Origin: Streptomyces sp. DI166
GTDB lineage: Bacteria; Actinomycetota; Actinomycetes; Streptomycetales; Streptomycetaceae
Length of the DNA stretch: 64,000 nucleotides
Assembly (NCBI RefSeq): GCF_900091315.1
Contig: NZ_FLSP01000016.1
Location: forward strand, 46,440-110,439
Direction: 5' to 3'
In this document: positions 54,801-64,000 of the stretch, piece by piece
How positions within the stretch are numbered: the stretch's first letter is position 1
Layout of the letters: each line of letters begins with the position of its first letter
Position numbers and translations under genes: made by a program
The notes under the pieces: generated by a model
The model's input: only the letters and a program-made list of their open reading frames with translations
What the model was told of the DNA's origin: nothing
The model's database searches: none

Positions 54801-54929
54801 GCGGGGTGCTCCGTAGGTCGTCCGGGTGGGGGGTGGTTGCCAGGCGTCAGGCACGACCGGGGTGGATGCCGGCCGGGGGTGACTACCAGGCGTGCGTCAC
54901 GGTCGGGGGTGGATACCAGGCGGTGGTGG
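54801..54929. other. Gap between GH85 and GH38 genes, with short repeats
   Basis: The 129-bp gap contains GTGG/ACCAGGCG-type repeats and a duplicate of the GH85 3' end (see the repeat entry). No strong terminator is visible, so transcription may continue into GH38. Confidence 0.5.
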
Positions 54930-54952
54930 CTACCAGGCGTGCGTCACGGTCG
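54883..54952. repeat. Duplicated 3' end of the GH85 gene
   Basis: An identical 23-bp sequence occurs at 54883-54905 and 54930-54952. The second copy is the GH85 terminus (TVTHAW plus stop, minus strand); the first repeats it 47 bp downstream. A partial third copy (GATACCAGGCG) lies between. It looks like a slippage or tandem-duplication product. Confidence 0.75.
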
Positions 54953-56957
54953 CGGGAGTGGAACTGGTGTACAGCTCCCCTACCGCGCGTACTTCGAACC
55001 GCGCGGCCGTCTCGCCCTGTTCCGGGCGCAGCCCGGTGAGGAAGTACGCCTGCTGGCAGGTTCCGCCGAGGAAGCGGTGGGTGCCGTCGGGGAGCAAGCG
55101 GTGCAGGGTGTAGTGGCGTACGGCGCCGGGGGCGGGGTTCCAGGTCAGGCGCAGGTCGCCGCCGCTCGCGCCGGTGACGCGCAGGCCGGAAGGGGCGGCG
55201 GGGGTGCAGGGCGCGCCGGAGCGGACGGCGAGGCCGCCGAGCCGCCACCGCACGGGGCCGCCGCCGCTGCCTCCGTTGGCCGGGGTGAGGCGGACGCCGA
55301 TCGCTCGGATGGTGCCGGTGAGCCCTGTGAGCCGAACGGTCGCCGTCTGCCAGGTGTTGACCGTGTTCACAGGGAAGTAGGTGTACGGCGGTGTCGACCC
55401 CGGGGTGTCGGGGTCGGAGGTGGCGACGGCCAACTCGACGTCGACCGCGCCCGAGTCGATGCGATGGGTCAGCTCGACAGCCGTGTTCACACCCAGGGGC
55501 AGCCGGGCCGCGTACACATCCAGCACCGCCGGAGCGGTCAGTTCACCGTCCACCAGCACACTGCTGCCGCCACACCAGGCGTCCGCGAAATCGAAGTTCA
55601 CAGCGGGCCGCGCCCCCGAGGTGTGCACGACCCAGCGCCGCGACGGCAGCCGGTCCTGCAACCCCAGATGGTTCCAGGGCGCGTCCGAGGTCACCGCGCC
55701 CCGCTCGTACCACCGCAGCCCGTGCCCCGTGTTGAACACGCTCGCGAACGGCACCGCCGTCACCGTCGACCGGTCGGCCACCGAAACGGCCGGCCCCCGC
55801 CAGGAGTCGGTGTCATCCGGCCGCGACGGATCCAGCGACCGCCCGCTCCAGAACCGGTCGTCGGCGGCGTGGAACTGCTCCGGCGTGCGGCCCGCCGGGA
55901 GGTGGTTGCGGGTCCACTCGGGCCGGTAGAAGCCGACCGACACCACATGGTCGCGGTCCTTCGGCACCATCGCGTCCCAGTTCACGGCCCGGTTCCAGCC
56001 GCTCGCCTCCACATCGACGCCCGCCCACAGCTCGTACCGGTCGCGTCCGATCCGCTCCGCCCGCTCCCCCGAGGACGCCAGGCTGCTCGCGGACCAGCGG
56101 AAGTCCACGAACATGTCGTCGGCGGTCTCGAAGAAGGGCTGGTTCTGCGCGTCGAGCGCCCCCTGCCAGCTCACCGAGCCGTTGACGGTCATCGAGTCGT
56201 ACCAGGTCACCCGCTGCCCGACCGCCGCCGCCCGGGACTTCAGCTCCCGCAGGAAACCGAGCATGTCGGTGGCCAGCGCGGCGTTCCCGCCCCCGGTCTC
56301 GGCGTTCACGAACCACCCGTCGAAGCCGTACGCCCGCGCCACGGCCACCAGCCGCTCGGCCAGCGGAAAGCGCCCCGCGGCGTCCTTCTGCACCAGATCC
56401 CGGGTCCACCGCAACTGCCCGCCGTAGGCGACGGGCGGCAGGAAGATGTTGCCGAGCACCCGCACGCCGTGCCGGTGGGCGGCATCGACGATCGGGGCGT
56501 TCGGGGCGAGGATCAGCCCCTCGCCGGAGGAGCCGCCCCAGAAGACCAGTTCGTCGATGTAGGCCCAGTGGGTGAGGGCGTAGTAGTCGGCGGTGGCGGA
56601 GCCCTGCGAGGGGTTGCTCGCGGTGGGTGCGAAGGACACCAGGGACTGGATGCGGGCCTGGTCCGCGCGGGCGGTGGCGTTGACCGGCGCCGGGGTGAAC
56701 CGGGCGGCGAGCGGGACGGAGGCGGCGTTGAAGGCGAGGTCGGGGTCGTCGGCGGCCCGCCAGCTCTTCAGGCTGCGCCAGGTGATGCCGGGGCCGGGGG
56801 TGCCGGAGGGCAGCGAGTCCGGGTACCAGTACGAGGCGTAGGGCGGGGGCGCGGCGGCCCTGGGGCTCTTTCCCGAAGGTGCGGCGGTCGCGGGCAGGGC
56901 GGGTGTGACGGCCGCTGTGGCGCCCGCGATCAGCAGGGCGCGTCTGGTGGGTTTCAC
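54930..56957 (-). CDS. GH85 endo-beta-N-acetylglucosaminidase (secreted)
   Basis: Exported ENGase of 675 aa from GTG 56957, which overlaps the GH5 gene stop. The Tat-type signal is TRRALLIAGATAAVTPALPA. The catalytic TIM barrel (about residues 40-370) includes THWAYIDELVFWGGSSGEG, RVLGNIFLPP and the signature YGFDGWFVNAETGG, with the Asn-x-Glu catalytic pair. A beta-sandwich (about 380-590) and a terminal fibronectin-III-like domain (PSGLRVTGASGGDLRLTWNP onward) follow. It cleaves the chitobiose core of N-glycans outside the cell, leaving one GlcNAc on the protein. Confidence 0.93.
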   Translation of the reverse strand: MKPTRRALLIAGATAAVTPALPATAAPSGKSPRAAAPPPYASYWYPDSLPSGTPGPGITWRSLKSWRAADDPDLAFNAASVPLAARFTPAPVNATARADQARIQSLVSFAPTASNPSQGSATADYYALTHWAYIDELVFWGGSSGEGLILAPNAPIVDAAHRHGVRVLGNIFLPPVAYGGQLRWTRDLVQKDAAGRFPLAERLVAVARAYGFDGWFVNAETGGGNAALATDMLGFLRELKSRAAAVGQRVTWYDSMTVNGSVSWQGALDAQNQPFFETADDMFVDFRWSASSLASSGERAERIGRDRYELWAGVDVEASGWNRAVNWDAMVPKDRDHVVSVGFYRPEWTRNHLPAGRTPEQFHAADDRFWSGRSLDPSRPDDTDSWRGPAVSVADRSTVTAVPFASVFNTGHGLRWYERGAVTSDAPWNHLGLQDRLPSRRWVVHTSGARPAVNFDFADAWCGGSSVLVDGELTAPAVLDVYAARLPLGVNTAVELTHRIDSGAVDVELAVATSDPDTPGSTPPYTYFPVNTVNTWQTATVRLTGLTGTIRAIGVRLTPANGGSGGGPVRWRLGGLAVRSGAPCTPAAPSGLRVTGASGGDLRLTWNPAPGAVRHYTLHRLLPDGTHRFLGGTCQQAYFLTGLRPEQGETAARFEVRAVGELYTSSTPATVTHAW

Positions 56958-58210
56958 GAGCGGGTGCCTCCTTGTGGGGTGGGGAGTACCTGGTCGGGCG
57001 TGACCACTTCGGTGATGCCGCGCGCCGCGAGATGGGCCGGGTTGCCGACGCGGGTGTCGAGGACGGTGGTGGGCCGGGCGCCGTCCGCGGTCAGCCGGAA
57101 GTAGGCGTCGAAGACGGCACCGCCGGGGGCGCACCGGGACCGGGCCGCCGGGTCGGCGGGGACGACGAGTGCGGTCGTACGGACGGGGGCGGGGCCGGGT
57201 TTGCGGGCCGCCGCCTCGGCCAGCACGCGCGCGGTGTCCTTCGGTTGCCGCTCGTTGGTCAGCAGCCCCAGCCCGTATTCGAGTTCGGGGAAGTCGGCGA
57301 GTTGCCGGGACACGTCGTGGGAGCACCACCAGGTGATGCCCCACAGGTCGGGGCAGTCGAGGGCGTGGGCGACGGTGGCCTCGGTGAAGGCGGCGGCGTG
57401 CTCGGCGGGGATCAGCGGGGCCGGGGCACCCACCTCCTGGAGCCACACCGGCCGCCGTGGGTCGTCCGCCCATGCCTTGCTCAGCTCGATCAGGTACGCG
57501 GCGTGGTGCTCGGTGGGCACGGAGAGTCGGCCGTGGCGTTGGGCGGTGCCGTTGAACACCCAGGAGTGGACGGCGGTGACGGCTCCCAGTTGGGCGGCCT
57601 GGGCGGGGGTGAAGGGCTGGTCGTCCTGGTACCAGGTGGCGTCGTACTCGGCGTGCAGGTGCAGCCGTCCGGGGGCGCCCTGCTCGCAGGCGGCGAGCAT
57701 GCGTTCCAGCCAGGCGTCGATCTGGTCGGTGGTGGCGCGGTCGGGGTCGGGGTGGGGGTCGGCGGCGAACTGGTTGATCTCGTTGCCGAGGGTCATGCCG
57801 AGGAAGTTGGGGCGGTCGGCGAGGGCGGCGGCGAGGGTGCGCAGATAGGCGGCCTGGCCCTCGATGACCGCCGGGTCGGTGAAGAGGTTGCGCCGGTGCC
57901 AGGTGCGGGTCCAGGCGGGCAGGAAGTCGAAGCTGCTCAGGTGGCCCTGCAGTCCGTCGACGTTGACGTCGAGGCCGCGTTCGGCGGCGGCGTCGACGAG
58001 GCGGACGAGGTCGGCGACGGCGCGTTCACGGATGAGGGTGCGGTTCGGCTGGAAGTAGGGCCACAGCGGGAAGACGCGGATGTGGTCCAGGCCCAGTGCG
58101 GCGATCGAGTCGAGGTCGGCGCGTACCGCGTCGAGGTCGAAGTCGAGCCAGTGGTGGAACCACCCGACGCTCGGGGTGTAGTTGACGCCGAAGCGCACGG
58201 CAGGAGTCAA
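56954..58210 (-). CDS. GH5-like glycoside hydrolase (candidate N-glycan beta-mannosidase)
   Basis: A 418-aa clan GH-A TIM barrel with no signal peptide. The acid/base is in FLGMTLGNEINQF (about residue 150), and the nucleophile in PVWLQEVGAP (about 260). The N-terminus RFGVNYTPSVGWFHHWLDFD and HIRVFPLWPYFQPN fit cellulase-family proteins. GH5_18 enzymes that cut Man-beta-1,4-GlcNAc in Bifidobacterium N-glycan loci occur beside GH85 and GH38; that subfamily is inferred from context. TTG 58210 is the likely start (AAGGA upstream). The stop overlaps the GH85 start. Confidence 0.82.
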   Translation of the reverse strand: MTPAVRFGVNYTPSVGWFHHWLDFDLDAVRADLDSIAALGLDHIRVFPLWPYFQPNRTLIRERAVADLVRLVDAAAERGLDVNVDGLQGHLSSFDFLPAWTRTWHRRNLFTDPAVIEGQAAYLRTLAAALADRPNFLGMTLGNEINQFAADPHPDPDRATTDQIDAWLERMLAACEQGAPGRLHLHAEYDATWYQDDQPFTPAQAAQLGAVTAVHSWVFNGTAQRHGRLSVPTEHHAAYLIELSKAWADDPRRPVWLQEVGAPAPLIPAEHAAAFTEATVAHALDCPDLWGITWWCSHDVSRQLADFPELEYGLGLLTNERQPKDTARVLAEAAARKPGPAPVRTTALVVPADPAARSRCAPGGAVFDAYFRLTADGARPTTVLDTRVGNPAHLAARGITEVVTPDQVLPTPQGGTRS

Positions 58211-58239
58211 TGCGTGTCCTTGTGACGGAGGTTGGGGGT

Positions 58240-59087
<848 letters not shown>

Positions 59088-59091
<4 letters not shown>

Positions 59092-59975
59092 GTCTCGCTC
59101 CTTCGGTCCGCGCGCAGGACGAGCAGCATCAGGGCGACGGTGATGACGAAGACGACGACCGAGATCGCGGAGGCGTAGCCGACGCGTCCGGTGAGGCCGG
59201 TGCCGGTGCGCTGGACGAGCATGACGAGGGTGGTGTCCTCCCCGGCCGGGCCACCGCTGGGCCCCGCCATCAGGTAGACCTCGGAGAACACCTTGAACGC
59301 GGCGACCGAGGACAGCGCGCCGACCAGCACCATGGTGGACCGTACGGCGGGCACGGTGACGGTGAGGAAGCGGCGTACGGCTCCGGCGCCGTCGACCGCG
59401 GCGGCCTCGTGGAGTTCGCGGGGCACGTTGGCCAGGGCCGCCAGATAAATGATCATGTAGTAGCCGAGGCCCTTCCAGACGGTGACCGCCATGGCGCTCA
59501 GGAGCAGCAGCCACTGGTCGCTGAGGAAGCCGACCCGGCCGACGCCGATGGTCTCCAGCACGGCGTTGACCAGGCCGCGTTCGTCGAGCAGCCACACCCA
59601 GATCAGGCCCACCACGACGATCGAGGCGACGACGGGGGTGTAGAAGGCGGAGCGGAAGAAGGCGATGCCGGGGATGTTCTTCTGCACGAGCAGGGCCAGC
59701 AGCAGCGGCAGGACCACCAGCGCCGGGACGACGCCGAGGACGTAGAGCGTGCTGTTGCGCAGGCCGATCCAGAACATGTCGTCGTGGAGCAGCTCGCGGA
59801 AGTTGGCGAGGCCCACGAACTCGCCCTCGATCAGGGTGCGCCGGTCGGTGAAGGCGTTGATCAGCGTGGAGACGAAGGGGTAGAGGACGAAGGCGCCGAT
59901 GACCAACAGCCCGGGAGCGGCGAACAGCCAGGGACTCACCGGTAGTTGGCGCCTCACCCGGGACGCGGTGGCCAT
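59088..59975 (-). CDS. Carbohydrate ABC transporter permease (MalF-type)
   Basis: A 295-aa permease with six helices. The first is WLFAAPGLLVIGAFVLYPF and the last is ASAISVVVFVITVALMLLVL. The EAA loop is LHEAAAVDGAGAVRRFLTV. It pairs with the MalG-type permease, whose start it overlaps by 4 bp, and follows the binding protein by 3 bp. The predicted cargo is the mannose-rich oligosaccharide released by GH85. Confidence 0.93.
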
Positions 59976-59978
59976 CGG

Positions 59979-61268
59979 CTACCCCTGCTGCTGGAGGAGC
60001 CGGTCGCAGGCCTTGACAGCGTTGTCAAGAGCTTCCTTCGGACTTTCCTTGCCCTGGAGCGCCTTGGCGACCTCGTTGCGCAGCTCGGTCTTCATCTGCT
60101 CGCTGAACAGCACAGGCGTGTAATTGACCGCGTTCTTCAGCGACTTGGCGGCGGCGACGCGGACCCGGGTCTCGTCGGTGCCGTCCTCCTCGGTGAAGTA
60201 CGGGTCGTCCAGGGAGCCGGCGGTGCTGGGGAAGATGGCGACCTTCTTGGCGAAGGACATCTGGCGCTGGGCGTCGGTGACGTAGTGCGCGAAGGCGATG
60301 GCGGCGGGCTTGCGCTTGGTCTGGGAGTTGACCATCACGCCCATGACGTACATGTTCACGTGCCCGGTGCTGGTGATCTGGTCGGTGATGCCGATGTTCT
60401 TGTAGAGGTTCGGCGCCTGCTTCTTGAAGTTGCCGAGGTCGAGGGCGCTGCCCGGGTTCATGGCGACGGCCTCGGTGAGGAACTTCTTGCCCGAGGACTC
60501 CGGGGTCGCGGTGAGCGCCTGCGGGTCGAGGGCCTTGGCGTCGTACAACTCCTTGTATTTGGTGAGGAGTTCGACGCCCTTGGGGTCGTTGAAGGCGAAG
60601 CCGGTGCCCTCCTGGTTCATCAGCGGGACGCCGTAGCGTCCGAAGTCCTCGACGGTGGGGACGTTGGCGAGGGTGGCGACCTTGCCGTCGGTCTTCTCGG
60701 CGATGGTGAGGGCGTCCTCGAAGAGTTCGTCGTACGTGGTCGGCGGCTGGTCGGCGGGCAGTCCGGCCTTCTCGAAGAGGGACTTGTTGTAGAACAGCGG
60801 CCCGGTGTTCAGATACCAGGGGAAGGCGTACGTGCCGCTCATGCCCGGTATCTGGTGGCTTGCCCAGGCGCCGTCCAGGTACTCCTTCCTGTACTGCCCG
60901 GCGTCCTTGTCGAGGTCGAGGGCAAGGCCCGCCTTGGCGAGCGGGGCGACCAGGTCGGGCGAGACATTGACGACGTCGGGGAGGGTGCCGCCGGCCGCGT
61001 CCGCGCTGATCTTGTCGGCGTAGCCCTCGGCGGGCTGGTCGACCCATTTGACGTGGGTACCGGGGTGTTTCTTCTCGAAGTCGGCGATCAGCCCTTCGAA
61101 GTAGTCCTTGAAGTTCGCCCGGAGATTCCAGGTCTGGAAGGTGATGTCGCCCTCGATCTTTCCGGAGGCGTCGGACGAGCCGCCGTCGTCCCCGGAACCG
61201 CACGCGCTGAGCGGCAGGACAACGCAGACAGCCAGGGCGGCAGCGAGTTTTCTTCGGGAAACGGGCAC
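59979..61268 (-). CDS. Sugar-binding lipoprotein of the ABC transporter
   Basis: Family 1 extracellular solute-binding protein of 429 aa. GTG 61268 has an AAGGAGG site 10 bases upstream. Signal peptide KLAAALAVCVVLPLSAC, with lipobox LSAC at about residue 23. The mature lobe pattern is DITFQTWNLRANFKDYF, PDVVNVSPDLVAPLAKAG, FPWYLNTGPLFYNKSLFEKAG and KKVAIFPSTAG. It captures the sugar at the membrane face. It is the first gene of the leftward operon, under the LacI half-site array. Confidence 0.93.
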   Translation of the reverse strand: MPVSRRKLAAALAVCVVLPLSACGSGDDGGSSDASGKIEGDITFQTWNLRANFKDYFEGLIADFEKKHPGTHVKWVDQPAEGYADKISADAAGGTLPDVVNVSPDLVAPLAKAGLALDLDKDAGQYRKEYLDGAWASHQIPGMSGTYAFPWYLNTGPLFYNKSLFEKAGLPADQPPTTYDELFEDALTIAEKTDGKVATLANVPTVEDFGRYGVPLMNQEGTGFAFNDPKGVELLTKYKELYDAKALDPQALTATPESSGKKFLTEAVAMNPGSALDLGNFKKQAPNLYKNIGITDQITSTGHVNMYVMGVMVNSQTKRKPAAIAFAHYVTDAQRQMSFAKKVAIFPSTAGSLDDPYFTEEDGTDETRVRVAAAKSLKNAVNYTPVLFSEQMKTELRNEVAKALQGKESPKEALDNAVKACDRLLQQQG

Positions 61269-61356
61269 GGTGAACCGGCCTCCTTGACGGTGGAGTTGGT
61301 CGACGACGTCCGACCCTGCACGCCTGCGCACGGGCCCGTCAATGCATCTCGCACGG

Positions 61357-61410
61357 CTAATTTCATTAGTGACTAATACGCATTAGGTTGACACCGCTGA
61401 ACCGTATTAG
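61357..61410. promoter_or_regulatory. Operator array of CTAAT/ATTAG half-sites for the LacI regulator
   Basis: Alternating half-sites: CTAAT 61357, ATTAG 61365, CTAAT 61373, ATTAG 61382 and ATTAG 61406. They form overlapping inverted repeats: CTAAT-TTC-ATTAG (perfect), TTAGT-G-ACTAA (perfect, 61366-61376) and CTAATACG (61373-61380) with CGTATTAG (61403-61410). The array lies between the binding-protein gene and lacI, and its AT richness stands out. It is probably the LacI operator controlling both directions. Confidence 0.75.
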
Positions 61411-61453
61411 TGCACACTGGTGGCCGAAATGTGTCGGAGGAATGGGGAACAGC

Positions 61454-62494
61454 GTGACAGGCAGGCGGTCACCGGCCCGGCGGCCCACGATGAAGGACAT
61501 CGCCCGGCATGCCGGGGTCTCGCAGAGCGCGGTGTCGTTCGCGCTGAACGGCAGGGCCGGGGTCTCGGAGGAGACCCGGGAGCGGGTGCGCCGGGTGGCC
61601 GAAGAGCTGGGCTGGCAGCCGAGCACGGCGGCGCGGGCGCTGTCCGGGGAGGGCGCGGCGACGGTCGGCTTCGTGCTGGCCCGCCCCGCGGACACCCTGG
61701 GTGTGGACTCCTTCTTCCTCCAACTCGTCTCCGGCATCCAGGAGGTGCTGGCCGAGCGCCATCTCGGGCTGCTGTTCCAGGTGGTGGAGGACATCGCCGA
61801 CGAGTGCGCGGTCTACCGGCGCTGGTGGGCCGAGCACCGGGTGGACGGAGTGCTGGTGGTCGACCCGCGCACCGACGACCCCCGCCCCGACCTGCTGGAC
61901 GAACTGGGCCTGCCCGCGGTGGTGATCGGCGGCGCCCCCGAGGAACGGCATCCGGGCCTGTCGACGGTGTGGGCGGACGACGCGGGCGCAATGGCCTCGG
62001 TGGTGGACGGGCTGTACGCCCTCGGCCACCGGCGGATCGTGCACATCGCGGGACTCGCGGGCCTCGCGCACACCGAACGCCGTATCCGCACGCTCGCCGC
62101 CGAGGCCCGGCGGCGGGGTCTGACCGAGGTGCAGTCGGTGACCACGGACTACTCCGACGCCGAGGGCGCCGCGGTGACCCGGCGGGTCCTGGGCGGCTCC
62201 GCTCCCCCGACCGCGCTGATCTACGACAACGACGTGATGGCGCTCGCCGGCGTCGCCGCCGCGAGCGAGCTGGGCTTCTCGGTGCCGGCCGATGTCTCGG
62301 TGGTGGCCTGGGAGGACTCCGCGCTGTGCCGCATGGTCAAGCCCTGGCTGTCCGCCCTGTCCCGGGACAGCGTGGAGTTCGGCCGCACGGCGGCCCGCGA
62401 ACTGACGGCCCTGCTCGACGGGGGCCCTGCCCGGACCGTACGGGTACCGGTGCCGAGGCTGATCGAACGGGACAGTACGGGGGCGGCGCGCTGA
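61454..62494 (+). CDS. LacI-family transcriptional regulator of the glycan locus
   Basis: A 346-aa LacI regulator. GTG 61454 has GGGGA 5 bases upstream; ATG 61442 sits too close to a GGAGG. The helix-turn-helix is TMKDIARHAGVSQSAVSFALNG (first 20 residues typical) with the hinge helix LGWQPSTAARALSG. The periplasmic-binding-like effector domain (about residues 65-340) has VGFVLARPADTLGVDSFF and RIVHIAGLAGLAHTERR. It is divergent from the ABC/GH operon and next to its operator array. Confidence 0.93.
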   Translation: MTGRRSPARRPTMKDIARHAGVSQSAVSFALNGRAGVSEETRERVRRVAEELGWQPSTAARALSGEGAATVGFVLARPADTLGVDSFFLQLVSGIQEVLAERHLGLLFQVVEDIADECAVYRRWWAEHRVDGVLVVDPRTDDPRPDLLDELGLPAVVIGGAPEERHPGLSTVWADDAGAMASVVDGLYALGHRRIVHIAGLAGLAHTERRIRTLAAEARRRGLTEVQSVTTDYSDAEGAAVTRRVLGGSAPPTALIYDNDVMALAGVAAASELGFSVPADVSVVAWEDSALCRMVKPWLSALSRDSVEFGRTAARELTALLDGGPARTVRVPVPRLIERDSTGAAR

Positions 62495-62532
62495 GCGGGT
62501 GACCCGGGGGTGACCGGGGGGACAATGACGGC

Positions 62533-63558
62533 ATGAGGCGGCTCCGCGCACTGTCCGGCGTCGCCGCCGGACTGACGCTGCTGCTGACGGCGGCGTGCAC
62601 CGGCGGCGGGGAGGAACCCGCGCCGCCACCCAGCCCGCTGACGACCTCCGCGTCCCCCACGCCCACACCCACCCCGACACCGACCCCGCCGCACCCGGTG
62701 TCGATCCAGGCCCTGATCGAGCGCGACCACAGCGGCTCGGGCCTGCGTCTGGGCACGGTCCTGGCCCGCACCGCCGCGTACACCTCGTACGCCATGACCT
62801 ACGAGAGCGACGGACTGACCGTCTCCGGCCTGATGAACATCCCGCGCGGCAAGGGCCCCTTCCCGGCGCTCGTGCTGGCGCACGGGTACATCGACCCCGC
62901 CGTGTACACCACCGGCCGGGGCCTGGCCCGCGAACAGGACCTGCTGGCCCGCGAGGGATACGTCGTCCTGCACACCGACTACCGCAACCACGCCCGCTCC
63001 GACGACGACCCCGACAACGACGTGCGCCTGCGGCTCGGTTACACCTCGGACGTCATCGGCGCGGGCCTGGCCCTGCGCGACTCGGGCCGCCCGGAGATCG
63101 ACCCGGACCGCATCGGGCTGCTCGGCCGCTCGATGGGCGGCGGGGTCGTGTACAACACGCTGGTCGTGGCTCCGGGGCTGTTCGACGCGGCCGTCGTCTT
63201 CGCGCCGGTCAGCGCCCGGCCGCAGGACAACATCGACCACTTCCAGCGCGGCGAGGGCGACCCGCTGGTCGCCGAGATCGACGAGGCGTACGGCGCGCCC
63301 GAGGAGAACCCGCGGTTCTGGCGCAATGTCTCCCCGCTGACCTTCGTCGACCGCGTCACCGAGCCCCTCCTCATCCACCACGGCACCGCCGACACCACCT
63401 GCCCCCTCGCCTGGACCAAGCGCACCGTCGCGGCGTTCGAGGCGGCGGGCAAGGACGTGGAACTGCGCCAGTACCCGGGTGAGGGGCACACGTTCGGGCC
63501 GCAGTGGCCGCGGTCGATGGAGGCGACGGTGGCGTTCTTCGGGCGGCATCTGCGCTGA
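62533..63558 (+). CDS. Lipoprotein alpha/beta hydrolase (prolyl oligopeptidase-like)
   Basis: Exported esterase or peptidase-like protein of 341 aa. Signal LSGVAAGLTLLLTAAC gives a lipid-anchored Cys at about residue 22, followed by a Pro/Thr repeat linker (TPTPTPTPTPTPP). The catalytic elements are FPALVLAHGYIDP (oxyanion), LLGRSMGGG with the nucleophile Ser, LLIHHGTADTTCP with the Asp, and EGHTFG with the His. It follows lacI by 38 bp in the same direction. A link to glycan use is possible but not shown. Confidence 0.88.
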   Translation: MRRLRALSGVAAGLTLLLTAACTGGGEEPAPPPSPLTTSASPTPTPTPTPTPPHPVSIQALIERDHSGSGLRLGTVLARTAAYTSYAMTYESDGLTVSGLMNIPRGKGPFPALVLAHGYIDPAVYTTGRGLAREQDLLAREGYVVLHTDYRNHARSDDDPDNDVRLRLGYTSDVIGAGLALRDSGRPEIDPDRIGLLGRSMGGGVVYNTLVVAPGLFDAAVVFAPVSARPQDNIDHFQRGEGDPLVAEIDEAYGAPEENPRFWRNVSPLTFVDRVTEPLLIHHGTADTTCPLAWTKRTVAAFEAAGKDVELRQYPGEGHTFGPQWPRSMEATVAFFGRHLR

Positions 63559-63564
63559 GGGGCG

Positions 63565-64000
63565 TCAGCTGCCGGCTCGACGGGCGTGGGCGAGGGAGGC
63601 GTGGATGTTCAGGGTGTCCGGGTGAGCCTCGCCGAGGGTCTGTTCGTACTGCGCGAGTGCCGTCTCCAGAAGGGGGACGGCACGGGCGGGGTCTCCCGCG
63701 GCCACGTAGGCGTGGGCCAGGGCGGCCCGGCTGCTGAGGACTTCGGGGTGGGTGTCGCCGAGGACCCGCTCGCGGTCGGCGAGGGTGGACTCGTACAGGG
63801 GGATGGCACGGGCGAGGTCTCCGGCCACCCGGTGGGCGAAGGCCAGGGTGTTGCGGCTGCCCAGTGTGCCGGGGTGGGTCTCCCCCAGGACCTCCTCGCG
63901 CTGGGCGAGCGTGGTTTCGCACAGGGGCAGGGCTCGCTCCAGGTCCTTCGCCGTCGTGTAGGCGTAGGCGAGGGTGTCGCGGGCGTTCAGGGTGCTGGGA
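63565..64000 (-). CDS. TPR-repeat protein, 3' end only
   Basis: C-terminal 145 residues of a gene whose start lies beyond base 64000. It consists of three and a half near-identical 42-residue tetratricopeptide units: HPxTLxSRxxLAxAxxxxGDxxRAxPLxExxLAxxExxLGE. The kinesin-light-chain type (TPR_10/12) is typical of actinobacterial NB-ARC or STAND regulators. It ends LNIHASLAHARRAGS. The N-terminal domain that would define its role is not visible. Confidence 0.85.
   Translation of the reverse strand, partial: PSTLNARDTLAYAYTTAKDLERALPLCETTLAQREEVLGETHPGTLGSRNTLAFAHRVAGDLARAIPLYESTLADRERVLGDTHPEVLSSRAALAHAYVAAGDPARAVPLLETALAQYEQTLGEAHPDTLNIHASLAHARRAGS

Noticed and set aside
51858..57104. A 1748-residue open frame on the plus strand
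   Set aside because: It runs antisense to the GH38, GH85 and AlkZ-like genes and has Arg/Gly/Val-rich composition from third-position GC bias, with no domain signature.

Overview
The window is high-GC actinobacterial DNA and almost certainly comes from a Streptomyces chromosome. The signs are strong third-position G/C bias, frequent GTG (and two TTG) starts, start/stop overlaps of the ATGA/GTGA type, Tat and lipoprotein signals, and typical Streptomyces families: a conservon, a CYP157-like P450, ergothioneine genes, an RmdA-type c-di-GMP protein, SpoIIE/PAS/GAF phosphatases and a class F sortase. No rRNA, tRNA, CRISPR, insertion sequence or prophage was found. From memory, the stretch from about 24.1 to 44.9 kb resembles the S. 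coelicolor SCO0922-SCO0945 region.

Layout. 0-3.7 kb: a conservon read leftward (cvnA-B-C-D) ending in a P450 cut by the window edge. 4-7 kb: an AraC regulator, a deletion scar joining two 5'-truncated head-to-head genes, and a small protein resembling EF-G domain IV. 7-11.5 kb: a secreted GH43/AbfB arabinofuranosidase, an amidase, a PemK/MazF-like protein and a bacterial-type PARG. 11.7-16.4 kb: the ergothioneine operon egtA-B-C-D followed by dodecin. 16.4-24 kb: a HAD phosphatase, a 2Fe-2S protein, a luciferase-like oxidoreductase, a DUF2716-like protein, UvrA2, an amidohydrolase and an unrecognised gene. 24-28.5 kb: a three-subunit succinate dehydrogenase (sdhC-A-B) divergent from a LysR regulator. 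28.5-28.8 kb: a tandem 80-bp repeat.

28.9-39.2 kb holds an envelope and signalling region: an rmdA-like PAS-GGDEF-EAL protein translationally coupled to a methyltransferase, a lipoprotein with Yx(FWY)xxD repeats, a proline-rich secreted protein, a DUF4239 membrane protein, two paralogous small secreted proteins around a bidirectional terminator, a class F sortase, a polysaccharide deacetylase and a universal stress protein. 39.2-48.2 kb: a hydrolase/MarR pair with two operator palindromes, a CapA-like lipoprotein, an ECF sigma factor, an unknown gene, a zinc-finger anti-sigma factor, an Fpg/Nei glycosylase, a PAS-GAF-SpoIIE phosphatase and a frameshifted, TTA-containing lipoprotein gene. 48.3-51.8 kb: a lipase maturation factor-like membrane protein, a second scar joining two decapitated genes (aldo/keto reductase and GntR-FCD regulator) and an AlkZ-like glycosylase.

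51.8-62.5 kb is the most coherent accessory system. Six genes read leftward: sugar-binding lipoprotein, two ABC permeases, a GH5-like glycosidase, GH85 endo-beta-N-acetylglucosaminidase and GH38 alpha-mannosidase. A divergent LacI regulator sits beside them, with an array of CTAAT/ATTAG half-sites in the control region. The gene content predicts release, import and stepwise breakdown of mannose-type N-glycans under LacI control. The window closes with a secreted alpha/beta hydrolase and the 3' end of a TPR-repeat gene.
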